The notes: generated by a model from the sequence alone, not told the origin. Shown: positions 53,462 through 63,195, numbered from the stretch's first letter. The stretch: DNA of 64,000 nt from Streptomyces sp. SCSIO 30461 (GCF_037023745.1 NZ_CP146101.1:4704001-4768000), one strand, 5' to 3'. Program-made: numbers and translations.

Positions 53462-54628
53462 GTGGGGCGGCTGACCGGCGGAGACCCGTCGCTGCTGCGG
53501 CGCATCAACTCCGCGGTGGTATTGGACGCGCTGCGGGGCGCCGGGGCGGCGACGCTCACCGATCTGACCCGCGCCACCGGCCTGTCCCGGCCGACGGTCG
53601 AGGGTGTGGTCGAGGGGCTGATCAGTGAGGGCCTGGTCGCCGAGGCCGCACCTGAGGAACCCGAGCGGGGCGAGACCAGGCGGCAGGGCCGGCCCGCCCG
53701 GCACTTCCGGTTCCGCGCCGAGGCGGGACATCTGCTCGGCGTGGAGATCGGCCCGCACCGGGTGGCCGTGCTGCTGTCCGGTCTTGACGGCCGGGTCACG
53801 GGCACCGGCTCACGGGAGGTGGCGCACACCGCGTCCGCCGATGAGCGCCTGGAGCAGGTACGTACGCTCGTCGCTCAGGTGCTGCGCCGCTCCGGGGTTC
53901 CCCGGAGCTCGCTACGCGCAGTGGGCGTCGGCACTCCGGGGATCGTGGCGGCCGACGGCAGTGTGCGGTTGTGCACCGCGCTGCCCGGCTGGACGGGGCT
54001 GCCACTGGGCGAGCGGTTGCGGCGGTCGTTCCGCTGCCCCGTTCTGGTGGAGAACGACGCCAACGCGGCGGCCGTCGCCGAGCACTGGGAGGGCGCCGCC
54101 ACTGGATCCGACGATCTGGTCTTCGTACTCGCCGGGCTGAGTCCGGGCGCCGGTTCGCTGATCGGAGGACGGCTGCATCGGGGCCACGGCGGCGCGGCCG
54201 GGGAGATCGGCGCACTGCATCTGCTCGGCCGTGAGGCCACCCCGGAGGCGCTGCTGTCGACGACGGACGAGCCGCTGCCCCCGCTCGACGAGCAGGCCGT
54301 CGCGAAGGTCTTCGCCGATGCCCGAGGCGGCGATGCACGGGCTTCTGCGGCGGTCGACCGGTTCCTCCAGCGGCTGGTACACGATGTGGCGGCACTGGTG
54401 CTGGCGCTGGACCCCGAGTTGGTCGTGGTCGGCGGCTGGGCCGCCGGGCTGGAGGGTGTCCTCGATCCGCTGCGCGCCGAGCTGTCGCGCTACTGCCTGC
54501 GCCCGCCCAGAGTGGCCCTCTCGGCGCTGGGTGAGACCGCGGTGGCGACAGGGGCGTTGCGGCTCGCGCTTGGCCATGTCGAGGAACGGCTGTTCACCGT
54601 GGAGAGGCCGTTGCCGGAGCGGCGCTGA
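53462..54628 (+). CDS. ROK-family transcriptional regulator
   Basis: 388 aa, GTG start. N-terminal winged helix (AATLTDLTRATGLSRPTVEG, VVEGLISEGLV), then a ROK sugar-kinase-like domain: HLLGVEIGPHRVAVLLSGLD, VGVGTPGIV, VLVENDANAAAVAEHWEG, LIGGRLHRGHGGAAGEIGAL, PELVVVGGWAAG. The CxCGxxGC zinc motif of NagC/Mlc is missing, as in many Streptomyces members. Likely a sugar-responsive repressor. The GntR gene converges on it, another sign of amino-sugar control. Confidence 0.92.
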   Translation: MGRLTGGDPSLLRRINSAVVLDALRGAGAATLTDLTRATGLSRPTVEGVVEGLISEGLVAEAAPEEPERGETRRQGRPARHFRFRAEAGHLLGVEIGPHRVAVLLSGLDGRVTGTGSREVAHTASADERLEQVRTLVAQVLRRSGVPRSSLRAVGVGTPGIVAADGSVRLCTALPGWTGLPLGERLRRSFRCPVLVENDANAAAVAEHWEGAATGSDDLVFVLAGLSPGAGSLIGGRLHRGHGGAAGEIGALHLLGREATPEALLSTTDEPLPPLDEQAVAKVFADARGGDARASAAVDRFLQRLVHDVAALVLALDPELVVVGGWAAGLEGVLDPLRAELSRYCLRPPRVALSALGETAVATGALRLALGHVEERLFTVERPLPERR

Positions 54629-54631
54629 ATG

Positions 54632-54646
54632 CCCCGCTCCGCGGGG
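54632..54646. terminator. Short bidirectional hairpin between convergent genes
   Basis: CCCCGC-TCC-GCGGGG, followed by ACGTTT, lies between the ROK and GntR stops. Confidence 0.6.
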
Positions 54647-54651
54647 ACGTT

Positions 54652-55368
54652 TCAGTCGCCGAAGGTGAGCCGGCAGGTGTCCGCGCGATACGTGGCCACG
54701 GAAACTGCCGCGGTGCGGTCCGCGCTGACATAGCGCGTGGTCACGACCAGCACGGGCGCGCCCGGTAGCCGGTCGAGCTGTTTGGCGTCGTCGGCTCCTG
54801 CGGAGCCCAGCTCCACGGCGCGGTCCTGTCCGTCGAGGGGCAGTCGCCGCAGCGCGCGCAGAACCTCGACCGCTCCGGCGGTTGCCGAGGGCACGTCGGT
54901 GCCCTCAGGGGCGAACACCTGAGGGACGTAGAGCAGTTCGGCGGCGACAGGTTGACCGTGCCGGACCAGTGTCCGGCGCACGGTGTGGACTTGCTCGTCA
55001 CCGTCGGAATCCGTACCGAGGGCGATGGAAACCGCCGTCGGCGGGGCTGTGAGCAGGCAGCCGGCGGATTCCCAGGCGTCCCCCGGTCCGCCGGGCCAGT
55101 CCTGGGAGGAGGTGGAGACATCGACGCCCATGCGGGGTGGCGCCACGGTGGTGCCCACGCCCCGGCGCCGCTGCAACCGTCCCTCCAGCGTGAGCTGTTC
55201 AAGGGCTTGCCGGAGGGTGGCGCGCGCCACGCCGAAGCGGGCGGCCAGCTCGCGCTCGTTGGGCAGGATCTGGCCCACCGCGAACTCGGAGTCCAGGGCC
55301 TCACCGATCACCGTCTTGAGATGCCGGTGTTTCGGCTCCTGTACGGCCTCCAACCGCGTGGTCCCCAC
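54652..55368 (-). CDS. GntR/HutC-family regulator, DasR-like
   Basis: 238 aa, GTG start. Winged helix: LKTVIGEALDSEFAVGQILP, NERELAARFGVARATLRQAL, LEGRLQRRRGVGTTV. The C-terminal UTRA ligand domain (VHTVRRTLVRHGQPVAAELL; LVVTTRYVSADRTAA) binds small molecules such as phosphosugars in DasR. Upstream, a TTTATTAAAGG stretch may be part of its promoter. Confidence 0.92.
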   Translation of the reverse strand: MGTTRLEAVQEPKHRHLKTVIGEALDSEFAVGQILPNERELAARFGVARATLRQALEQLTLEGRLQRRRGVGTTVAPPRMGVDVSTSSQDWPGGPGDAWESAGCLLTAPPTAVSIALGTDSDGDEQVHTVRRTLVRHGQPVAAELLYVPQVFAPEGTDVPSATAGAVEVLRALRRLPLDGQDRAVELGSAGADDAKQLDRLPGAPVLVVTTRYVSADRTAAVSVATYRADTCRLTFGD

Positions 55369-55536
55369 CTTGTCCTCCGCGCGTGCCCGTCCTGGTGGTT
55401 TTCCGATGCCTTGTTTATTAAAGGTTCCTGCACTATGTCTGCGACCATAGGACGGCTCCGTCAGCTGGTCAAGACCAATCCGGACCCCGGCCGTGGCCCG
55501 TGCACAGCCCCGAGGAGTCGCTCGGAGCCACTCGGT

Positions 55537-56445
55537 TCACTCGGGCAGCTGGAGCACCCGGAGTACGTTCGCGAGTTTGTCGGGGTTGCGCACCAGATAG
55601 ACGCACTGAATCCGGCCGTCCCTGAGCTCTACCTGCACGACGGTGTCCGGCAGCCCGTCGACGAGCACCAGCAGGGCGGGAGCGCCGTTGATCTCCGTGA
55701 AGCGGTATTCCACCCCCGGCACGGATTCCCCGGCGACCGCGAACAGGAAGCGGCCCACCTTGTCGGCGGTCTCGATGACCCGCCGTGGCGCCTTGCTCTT
55801 GCCGCCGCTGTCGCTGACCAGCCGCACATCGGGGGCGAGCAGCCCGAGCAGGGCGTCGAGGTCCCCGCCGCCCGCCGCGACCATGAACCGCTCGGTGAGC
55901 TCACGGCGCTGCGCCACGTCGACGTCGTACCGCGGCTTGCGCTCATCGACGTGGCGGCGCGCTCGCCCGGCCAGTTGCCGCACCGCGGTCTCACTGCGTT
56001 CAAGGGTGGCCGCGATGTCCGCGTACGGGAATCCGAACGCCTCCCTGAGCACGAACACGGCCCGCTCCAGGGGCGACAGCGACTCGAGGACGATCAGTAC
56101 CGCCAGCGATACGGACTCCTGGAGCTCGGCGCGCTCGGCGGCGTCCGGCGACGACGGGCCGAACCGGGTCGCGATGGGCTCGGGCAGCCAGGGCCCGACA
56201 TAGGTCTCGTGCCGGGTCTGGGCCTGCCGCAGCCGGTCGATGGCCAGCCGGGTGGTGATGGTGACGAGGTAACCGCGGGGCTCCCGGACGTCCGCGCGTC
56301 CCTCGGCAGACCAGCGGAGCCAGGCGTCCTGCACCACGTCCTCGGCGTCGGCGAACCGACCCAGCATGCGGTAGGCCACACCGGTCAGCACCGGGCGGTG
56401 GGCCTCGAAGACAGCGGTCGCGTCGGTGGCGGATTCGGCAGGCAC
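55537..56445 (-). CDS. ECF41-type sigma factor (SigJ-like) with SnoaL domain
   Basis: 302 aa from GTG 56445. Region 2 (VLTGVAYRMLGRFADAEDVV, QDAWLRWS), region 4 (LSPLERAVFVLREAFGFPYA, LERSETAVRQLAGRARRHVD) and a C-terminal SnoaL/NTF2-like domain (FMVAAGGGDLDALLGLLAPD). In ECF41 factors this extension modulates activity instead of a classical anti-sigma factor. It is divergent from an alpha/beta hydrolase gene 100 nt away, a likely target. I could not pick out an ECF41 promoter in the gap. Confidence 0.93.
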   Translation of the reverse strand: MPAESATDATAVFEAHRPVLTGVAYRMLGRFADAEDVVQDAWLRWSAEGRADVREPRGYLVTITTRLAIDRLRQAQTRHETYVGPWLPEPIATRFGPSSPDAAERAELQESVSLAVLIVLESLSPLERAVFVLREAFGFPYADIAATLERSETAVRQLAGRARRHVDERKPRYDVDVAQRRELTERFMVAAGGGDLDALLGLLAPDVRLVSDSGGKSKAPRRVIETADKVGRFLFAVAGESVPGVEYRFTEINGAPALLVLVDGLPDTVVQVELRDGRIQCVYLVRNPDKLANVLRVLQLPE

Positions 56446-56544
56446 GTGTGGCGCGCATCCCCTTGAACTGAAGGCTACTGAGCGGTAATCCTGTGCTGGC
56501 AACCGTATCAGCGGGCGTGGCCGCCAAGTTCCAGGAGTAGCAGC

Positions 56545-57375
56545 ATGACCTCGAAGGTCTCGTTCGACGTCGATTCGGCCGGTGTGCGGCACACCCTGAC
56601 GGTGGCATACGAGCGCACGGGCTCGGGTGAGCCGCTCCTGCTGCTGCACGGCATAGGCCACCACTGGCAGGCCTGGGAGCCGGTCATCCCGCTGCTCGCG
56701 CCGGAACGCGATGTGATCGCCATCGACCTGCCCGGTTTCGGCACCTCCCCCGGGCTGCCCGACGGTATGGCGTACGACCTGCACACCGTGGTGCCGGTGC
56801 TCGGCGCCCTCTGTGAGGCGCTGGGCGTCGAACGCCCCCATGTCGCGGGCAACTCGCTCGGAGGGCTGCTCGCCCTCGAACTCGGCCGCGGAAGGCTCGT
56901 CCGCTCGGTGACCGCGCTCTCCCCCGCCGGGTTCTGGACGGAGGCCGAACGCCGCTACGCGTTCGGAACGCTGCTCGCCCTGCGCCGCGCAGCCCTGGCT
57001 CTGCCCCGGCCGGTGATGGACGGCCTTGCGCGCAGCTCCGCCGGCCGCGCGGTGCTCACCGGCTCCATCTACGCCCGCCCGGGCCGCCGCTCACCCGAGG
57101 CGGTGGTCGCCGAGACCCTCGCGCTCCGCGAGGCGACCGGATTCCACCGAACCCTGCGCGCCGGCGGCGGTGTCCGGTTCACCGACGACGTCCCCGGGCT
57201 CCCGGTCACGGTCGCCTGGGGAAGCCGAGACCGCCTGCTGCTGCGCCGCCAGGGAATCCGAGCCAAGCACACCATCCCCGGCGCCCGGCTGGTGCGGCTG
57301 CCCGGCTGCGGCCATGTGCCGATGAACGACGACCCCGCACTGGTGGCGAGGGTGATCCTCGACGGCAGTCGCTGA
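56545..57375 (+). CDS. Alpha/beta hydrolase
   Basis: 276 aa. HG oxyanion motif (LLLLHGIGHHWQAWEPVIPL), nucleophile Ser in HVAGNSLGGLLALELG, acid VAWGSRDRLLL and His GCGHVPMNDDP. No signal peptide. ATG 56545 has AGGAG 9 nt upstream. Substrate unknown. It shares a divergent promoter region with sigJ. Confidence 0.93.
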   Translation: MTSKVSFDVDSAGVRHTLTVAYERTGSGEPLLLLHGIGHHWQAWEPVIPLLAPERDVIAIDLPGFGTSPGLPDGMAYDLHTVVPVLGALCEALGVERPHVAGNSLGGLLALELGRGRLVRSVTALSPAGFWTEAERRYAFGTLLALRRAALALPRPVMDGLARSSAGRAVLTGSIYARPGRRSPEAVVAETLALREATGFHRTLRAGGGVRFTDDVPGLPVTVAWGSRDRLLLRRQGIRAKHTIPGARLVRLPGCGHVPMNDDPALVARVILDGSR

Positions 57376-57729
57376 GTCGGCGGGCGACGGAAGCCGCGCG
57401 GCAACGGCGCCCACCGGGCTCGCCCTGCGAGGAGGACGGACCGCGGAAGCGGTGGGCGCGCGGGAGTGACCCGCGGTTGTTCACGCGGGGTTCGTGTGGA
57501 AGCCGTCCTCAGCCGCTAGGCATGGACACGGCAAGCTCTGCTCCCCGTCCTCCTGGAGGCTTCCGATGCCCTACGACCGCCGCGCCCTGCTGCGCGGTTC
57601 GCTGTCGGCCGGGTGCAGATCGGCCACCCCGGAGCATTGCCGTTGCACGCCGGCCGAGGTGGCGCCCTTCAAACCGCCCCTAAACAGGGAAAACGTCACA
57701 GTGCCGCTGGAGCGCCAAGGGGTCTGCGA
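57376..57729. other. Gap with a truncated Tat-signal gene start
   Basis: 354 nt. The ATG at 57566 has TGGAGG upstream and begins MPYDRRALLRGSLSAG, a twin-arginine signal beginning; the sequence then turns non-coding, so only the 5' end of an exported-protein gene remains. Nothing else seen. Confidence 0.55.
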
Positions 57730-58287
57730 TCACGGCGAGCGTCGAGCCAGCAGGTCGCTGACGGTCGTGACGCGGATCAGCGGCCGGTACAGATCCATCA
57801 GCTGAAGGGCTCCGGCGTGGGAGCGGTCGTCCGCTCCCGCGCACGCGTCAGCTGCCACCAGTACCTCGATTCCCGCGTCGGCTGCAGCGAGCGCGGTGGA
57901 CAGCACACAGCAGTCGGTGCTGACACCGGCGAGGACGAGGGTGCCGTCCGGTCTGACACGTTCGGCAAGCTCGGGAGTCCACTTGCCGAACGTGGCGGTG
58001 TCCAGCGTGTCGACGACGCAGGTACTGAACTCATCTGTCAGCCGCCAGATTTCGGAGTCCGGCGGCTGGAGGGCGAAGGGCCACCGGTCGAAGTAGGCGC
58101 GCCAGGCTCCGGTGGGATGCTCGGGTGCCACGAACCGGGTGAAGACGACGTGGCCGGCGAATGCGGGCAACAGCCGGCGTACTCCTGCGGTCGCGTCTGC
58201 GAAGCGAGGCGTGGCCCAGGGACTGGCAAGGTCAGCGAAGACGCGTTGCATGTCGATGACGGCCAGGAGGAAGGGGGACGGGGTCAC
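57730..58287 (-). CDS. Isochorismatase-family cysteine hydrolase
   Basis: 185 aa from GTG 58287, overlapping the permease stop by 4 nt. Catalytic triad: Asp in LLAVIDMQRVFAD, Lys in ATFGKWTPEL, Cys in LVLAGVSTDCCVLSTALAAA. The family hydrolyses amides or ureides (nicotinamide, N-carbamoylsarcosine, biuret, peroxyureidoacrylate) or isochorismate. Coupling to an NCS1 nucleobase/hydantoin-type permease favours a ureide or pyrimidine-breakdown amide. Confidence 0.9.
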   Translation of the reverse strand: MTPSPFLLAVIDMQRVFADLASPWATPRFADATAGVRRLLPAFAGHVVFTRFVAPEHPTGAWRAYFDRWPFALQPPDSEIWRLTDEFSTCVVDTLDTATFGKWTPELAERVRPDGTLVLAGVSTDCCVLSTALAAADAGIEVLVAADACAGADDRSHAGALQLMDLYRPLIRVTTVSDLLARRSP

Positions 58288-59789
58288 GAGCCGTACCGCT
58301 CTGTGTGAGGCTCCGGGCTCGGGGGCTGGGCCTCCTGTGCGCGTACGCGGCCCCGCCCCGACAGCAGAGTGCCGAGGAACGTGATCGCCAGGGCGGCCAG
58401 AACGCCGAGGTTGGCGGGGGCCCACGCCCCCGTCTTGCCGCCGAGTCCGAAGGGTTCGAGTAGATAGCCCTGCCAGGTGAGCCAGCCGGCGGCGGTGTTG
58501 GTGACCAGGCCCCAGCCGATGGCGGAGGCCCCCAGGGTCAGCAACAGCGGCCGCATGGGTACGTCGCCGTAACGTCCGAGGGGGTGGTACAGGTCGCCCT
58601 CGTCGTAGTCGCGCCGGCGTGACGCGATGTCGGCGAGCATGATCCCGCACCAAGCGGCGATGGGCACGCCGAGCGTGGTGAGGAACCCCGTGAACTGGGT
58701 GAGGAAACCGCCCGTGACGAAGATGATGTACACGGAGCCCGCGATCATCAGAAGGCCATCGACGAGCGCGGCGAGGTAGCGCGGCACGCGTACGCCTGCG
58801 GACAGCAGCGCCAGCCCGGAGGAGTAGATGTCGAGGACCGCGCCGCCCACCAGGCCGAGGACGGCGACCACCGCGAACGGCACCAGGAACCAGGTCGGCA
58901 GGATCGTGGTCAGAGCACCGATCGGGTCGGCCGCGACCGCCTGGCGCAGATGGCCGGATGATCCGGCGAGGAGGAGGCCGAAGAACAGCAGGAACAGGGG
59001 AGCGACGGAGGCGCTGAACGCGGTCCAGCCGACCACACCCCGGCTGGACGAACTGCGCGGCAGATAGCGTGAGTAGTCGGCAGCGGCGTTGACCCAGCCG
59101 AGGCCGAAGCCGGTCATCATGAACACCAGCGCGCCGGTGAACTCCTGGACGGAACCCGACGGGACCGCGCTTACCGCGCTCCAGTGGATGTGGGTGGCGG
59201 CCATGCCTATGTAGGCGACGGTGAGCGAGCCGGTGATCACGGTGATCCAGGTCTGCAGCCGCATGATCAGGTCAAAACCCATGACCCCGCCGACCACGGT
59301 CAGCAAGGCCACCACCATCAGGGCGATCAGCTTCGTCTGCGTTCCGCCACCCCAGCCGAGCTCGCTGAAGACGGTGGCGGTGGCCAGGGTGGCGAGCACG
59401 ATGAGCACGGTCTCCCAGCCGAGGGTGAGCATCCAGGCGACCACCGACGGCAGCCGGTTGCCGCGCACTCCGAACGCGGCGCGGCTGAGCACCATCGTCG
59501 GCGCCGAGCCGCGCTTGCCCGCCACCGCGACGAAGCCGCAGAGCAGGAAGGAGACGGTGATACCGAGCACGCCAGCGGCAAGGGCCTGGGCGAAGGAAAT
59601 GCCGAAGTCCAGGGCGAAGGCGCCGTAGCTCATGCCGAGGACGGAGATGTTCGCCGCGAACCAGGGCCAGAACAGCGTGCGCGGGGTGCCCTTGCGCTCG
59701 GCATCCCCGATCACGTCGAGTCCGTGCGTCTCCAGCCGGATCTGACGGCCGTCGCGTTTGTGGTCGGGGGTGCCCTGCGGATAGGTCAT
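58284..59789 (-). CDS. NCS1-family cytosine/purine/hydantoin permease
   Basis: 501 aa, about 12 membrane spans. Seen: GTPRTLFWPWFAANISVLGM and SYGAFALDFGISFAQALAAG at the N-terminus, SAPTMVLSRAAFGVRGNRLP, FGLGWVNAAADYSRYLPRSS (the YxRY signature) and FGLLLAGSSG. It imports a nucleobase-like compound with H+ or Na+. Forms an operon with the isochorismatase-family hydrolase. Confidence 0.93.
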   Translation of the reverse strand: MTYPQGTPDHKRDGRQIRLETHGLDVIGDAERKGTPRTLFWPWFAANISVLGMSYGAFALDFGISFAQALAAGVLGITVSFLLCGFVAVAGKRGSAPTMVLSRAAFGVRGNRLPSVVAWMLTLGWETVLIVLATLATATVFSELGWGGGTQTKLIALMVVALLTVVGGVMGFDLIMRLQTWITVITGSLTVAYIGMAATHIHWSAVSAVPSGSVQEFTGALVFMMTGFGLGWVNAAADYSRYLPRSSSSRGVVGWTAFSASVAPLFLLFFGLLLAGSSGHLRQAVAADPIGALTTILPTWFLVPFAVVAVLGLVGGAVLDIYSSGLALLSAGVRVPRYLAALVDGLLMIAGSVYIIFVTGGFLTQFTGFLTTLGVPIAAWCGIMLADIASRRRDYDEGDLYHPLGRYGDVPMRPLLLTLGASAIGWGLVTNTAAGWLTWQGYLLEPFGLGGKTGAWAPANLGVLAALAITFLGTLLSGRGRVRAQEAQPPSPEPHTERYGS

Positions 59790-60047
59790 CGTCGATCAAT
59801 CTGTCTCGCCTGTCCCGACGCGTCCATGCCGATGCCGGGGCGTTTCGCCGGACGGGTCACGAGCAGCGGGTTACCCCGGGATCATCATGACGGTAGGTGG
59901 TGGTGGAGGCCGTCACCTTGGAGCTCACCACGCCGTACGTCATGTGAGATGCGGGCCAGAACGGCTGATAAACGATGGAAAGCATGCTTAACCAGGCAGT
60001 CACAAATCGTTCGTGATCACGCAACAACGCTCCGACACAGTGGTGAC

Positions 60048-61439
60048 ATGACCGATATCGACTCCGCGAAGCGCCCCCACCGTCATCACCACTGGCGGCG
60101 TGACCTCGTCGAACTGGCTGCCCTCTTCACCGCCGTCGCCGTGGCCGACGCCGTCGCGAACACAGTCGCCCACAACCCCGGCGGCTCACGGCTTCTGATC
60201 ATCTCGGCCGTCGCACTCATCGCCACGGCCGTGTTCCACATCTGGTGGGCACGCCGCCGCAGCCATGCACCCCCGGCCGTGGATACCGGCGGTCCCGGAA
60301 CACCCGAAGGCGAGCCCGTGCTGTGGCGGATGCGGACCACGGTGCAGGACCAGCCGGGCAGCCTGGCCGCGCTGTGCACGGCGCTGGCCCGCCACCGGGT
60401 GGACATCCTCACGCTCCAGACCCATCCGCTGGCCGACGGCACAGCCGACGAGTTCCTGCTGCGCGCCCCCGCCGCACTGCCCGCCCAGCGGATCACCCGC
60501 GAAGTGTCGTCCGCCGGCGGTACCAGCACCTGGATCGAGCGTGCCGACGCGCATGACCTGGTGGACATCCCCACCCGGCTGCTGGGCCTCGCCACCCGCA
60601 CCGCCCTCGACGCCGCCGAACTCCCCCTCGCGCTTCGCCAACTGCTCGGCAGGTGCACCATCCACGCACAGCCCGCGATCACCCTCGGGGGCCGTCCGGT
60701 CGGCGAACCCGTTCCCGTCGAAGGCGTTCTGGAAGAGACCAGACTGCGGCTGCGTGATCCGAACGGCGGAACAATCACCGTGGAACGGCCTTATCTTCCG
60801 TTCACTCCCACCGAGTTCGCCCGTGCTCGCGCCCTGGTGGAACTCGACGCACGGCTCGGGCCGCGCGTCCCGCGCGGCCAGGAGGTGCTGACACTGCCGG
60901 AGGCGGGCGAGATCACCGTGCACCGCGCCGACCGAGGCGATGTCCCCGCGGCCCGCGCGATGCACGACCGCTGCTCCGCGCGCACCCTGGCGCTGCGCTA
61001 CCACGGTCCTGTCGGTGACACGGACCGCTATCTGAACCATCTGCTCAGCCCGAGCTTCGGCCGCAGCCTGGCCGTCGAAACGGCGTCCGGGCGACTCATC
61101 GCCCTCGGCCATCTGCTCTGGGACGGCGATGAGACCGAAGTGGCCCTCCTCGTCGAGGACGACTGGCAGCGCCGAGGCATCGGCTCCGAACTGCTCGCTC
61201 GCCTGATCGCCATGGCCGGCGAAGCAGGGTGCGAGAGCGTGTACGCCGTGACCCAGGCCTCCAACACCGGCATGGTGGCCGCCATGCGCGGTCTCGGTCT
61301 GCCGCTCGACTACCAAATCGAGGAGGGCACCCTCGTGATCAGCGCACGGCTGACTGCGGCTCCCCAGCCTGGCAATGGGCAGCAGACGCCGCTCCCACAC
61401 GGCCGGACCGCTCGGAGCCGGCTCCCAGCGCCTCGCTGA
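60048..61439 (+). CDS. Membrane-anchored ACT-domain GNAT acetyltransferase-like protein
   Basis: 463 aa from ATG 60048. Two N-terminal membrane spans (LAALFTAVAVADAVANTVAH; LLIISAVALIATAVFHIWWA), an ACT-like domain (RMRTTVQDQPGSLAALCTAL, ARHRVDILTLQTHPL), a linker, and a C-terminal GNAT domain (GEITVHRADRGDVPAARAMH, WQRRGIGSELLARLIAMAGE). ACT usually binds amino acids; the GNAT part would acetylate or sense acetyl-CoA. The 3' end overlaps the opposite-strand PLP gene by 101 bp. Confidence 0.85.
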   Translation: MTDIDSAKRPHRHHHWRRDLVELAALFTAVAVADAVANTVAHNPGGSRLLIISAVALIATAVFHIWWARRRSHAPPAVDTGGPGTPEGEPVLWRMRTTVQDQPGSLAALCTALARHRVDILTLQTHPLADGTADEFLLRAPAALPAQRITREVSSAGGTSTWIERADAHDLVDIPTRLLGLATRTALDAAELPLALRQLLGRCTIHAQPAITLGGRPVGEPVPVEGVLEETRLRLRDPNGGTITVERPYLPFTPTEFARARALVELDARLGPRVPRGQEVLTLPEAGEITVHRADRGDVPAARAMHDRCSARTLALRYHGPVGDTDRYLNHLLSPSFGRSLAVETASGRLIALGHLLWDGDETEVALLVEDDWQRRGIGSELLARLIAMAGEAGCESVYAVTQASNTGMVAAMRGLGLPLDYQIEEGTLVISARLTAAPQPGNGQQTPLPHGRTARSRLPAPR

Positions 61440-62568
61440 GGTCGGACCAGAGGTCGTCCACGTCCTCGAGTCCGACCGACATCCGGAGCAGCCGGTCGCT
61501 GACACCCGCGGCATGCCGGTCTCCCTCGGCCACGATGCGGTGACTGATGGAGGCCGGGTGCTGGATCAGTGTGTCGACGCTGCCGAGACTCACCGCGGGC
61601 GTGATCAGCCTGACACCGGCGATCACCTCGCGCGGATCTCCGTGGACCTCGAAGGAGACCATGGCGCCGCCGACCGCCGGGTAGTGCACGCGGGACACGC
61701 GCGGATCGCCGGCGAGACGCCTGGCCAGCTCGGCAGCGCTCGCCGATGCCGCCCGGACCCGGACCGGAAGGGTGGAGAGCCCCCTCAGCAGGAGGTAGCC
61801 GGCCAACGGGTGCAGCACACCTCCGGTGGCGAACCGCACCTGGCGCAGCGCGGCGGCGAATTCCGCGTCGCAGGCGACGACGCCTCCCATGACGTCGCCG
61901 TGGCCGCCGAGGTACTTGGTCGCGCTGTGCAGCACGATCCGTGCGCCCTGCTTCACTGGGCGCTGGAGCACCGGGGTGGCGAAGGTGTTGTCGACCAGCA
62001 GCGGCACCGAACCGCAGGCATGGGCGAGCGCCCTGACGTCGGTCTCGGAGAGCGTCGGGTTGGCCGGTGTCTCGACCATCACCAGTCCGGTGTCCGGCCT
62101 GATCGCCGCGGCGACGCCCGCCGGGTCGGTCCAGGTGACCTCGGTGCCGAGCAGCCCGCCGTCGAGCAGGTGGTCGCTGCATCCGTACAGCGGCCGCACG
62201 GCGACCACGTGGCGCAGCCCCATCGAGGCCCTGACCAGCAGTACGGCGGTCAGCGCGGCCATTCCGCTGGCGAAGGCCACCGCGTCCGCCGCCCCTTCGA
62301 GCCGGGCGAGTGCCGTTTCGAAGCGGGCCGTGGTGGGGTTGTCGAGCCGGGCGTAGACGGGCGGTCCGTCGAGCCGGACGCCGGTCGACGCGAAGGCGTC
62401 GATCCGTGCCGCCTCCTCCGCCACATCATGCGAGGGGTAGGTGGTGGACAGATCGATGGGTGCGGCGTGCAGACCGAGCGACACGAGGTCCTCGCGGCCG
62501 GCGTGCACGGCTTCGGTGGCGAGGGCTCGGATGCCCGGGGTGGGGACGTTCGAGGCGACGTGGTCCAT
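61339..62568 (-). CDS. Cys/Met metabolism PLP enzyme (cystathionine gamma-lyase / gamma-synthase type)
   Basis: 409 aa. Fold type I trans-sulfuration enzyme: [96 protein letters not shown] with the PLP Lys, and [19 protein letters not shown]. The normal family end ([16 protein letters not shown]) is followed by an extra tail of about 28 residues lying over the neighbour. A divergent Lrp regulator is 59 nt away. Confidence 0.93.
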   Translation of the reverse strand: MDHVASNVPTPGIRALATEAVHAGREDLVSLGLHAAPIDLSTTYPSHDVAEEAARIDAFASTGVRLDGPPVYARLDNPTTARFETALARLEGAADAVAFASGMAALTAVLLVRASMGLRHVVAVRPLYGCSDHLLDGGLLGTEVTWTDPAGVAAAIRPDTGLVMVETPANPTLSETDVRALAHACGSVPLLVDNTFATPVLQRPVKQGARIVLHSATKYLGGHGDVMGGVVACDAEFAAALRQVRFATGGVLHPLAGYLLLRGLSTLPVRVRAASASAAELARRLAGDPRVSRVHYPAVGGAMVSFEVHGDPREVIAGVRLITPAVSLGSVDTLIQHPASISHRIVAEGDRHAAGVSDRLLRMSVGLEDVDDLWSDLSEALGAGSERSGRVGAASAAHCQAGEPQSAVR

Positions 62569-62627
62569 GCGTGAACTGTGAACAATTACCGGCGAGTAGG
62601 GCTCTCACTCCGTGTTACGTTCGGGCC
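62569..62627. promoter_or_regulatory. Divergent promoter region, probable Lrp operator
   Basis: 59 nt between the PLP enzyme start and the Lrp gene start. It is AT-richer (GTGAACTGTGAACAATTACC) and includes a repeated GTGAAC. The arrangement implies control of both genes by the Lrp protein. Confidence 0.5.
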
Positions 62628-63110
62628 ATGGGTGAATCCGTCGTACTGGACACGGTCGATCTGCACATACTGCGCGTTCTCCAGAACGACGCCCGGACCA
62701 CCTACCGGGAGGTGGCCGCCGAAGTGGGTGTCGCCCCTTCGACCTGCCTTGACCGGGTGGCTCGGCTGAGACGCAGCGGAGTGATCCTCGGCCACCAGCT
62801 CCGAATCGATCCAGCCAAACTTGGGCGCGGGCTTGAAGCGCTGCTCTCCGTTCAGGTACGCCCGCACCGGCGCGAACTGATCGGCCCGTTCGTCGACCGG
62901 ATCCGGGCACTGCCGGAGTCGCGCGCGCTGTTCCATCTGACGGGCCCGGACGACTATCTGGTGCACGTGGCCGTTGCTGACACGGCCGATCTCCAGCGCC
63001 TGGTGCTGGACGAGTTCACCTCGCGTCCCGAAGTGGCCCGGGTGGAAACCCGGTTGATCTTCCAGCACTGGGACTGCGGACCGCTGCTGCCACCCGGTCC
63101 CGACGCCTGA
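62628..63110 (+). CDS. Lrp/AsnC-family regulator
   Basis: 160 aa. N-terminal helix-turn-helix (LDTVDLHILRVLQNDARTTY, REVAAEVGVAPSTCLDRVAR) and C-terminal RAM effector domain (ALFHLTGPDDYLVHVAVADT, ARVETRLIFQHW). Divergent from the Cys/Met-metabolism enzyme, which it probably controls in response to an amino acid. Confidence 0.94.
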   Translation: MGESVVLDTVDLHILRVLQNDARTTYREVAAEVGVAPSTCLDRVARLRRSGVILGHQLRIDPAKLGRGLEALLSVQVRPHRRELIGPFVDRIRALPESRALFHLTGPDDYLVHVAVADTADLQRLVLDEFTSRPEVARVETRLIFQHWDCGPLLPPGPDA

Positions 63111-63195
63111 GACGGGTCCGATGGCAGGCTCGTTTGTCAGCCGACCGAGATCGAACGATGATGACGGCGCAGTCCCGGGGCATCAGGATGACCGC

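Noticed and set aside
59184-60047. Upstream extension of the ACT-GNAT frame by 288 codons
   Set aside because: It is antisense to the NCS1 permease gene; membrane-span and family features begin at ATG 60048.
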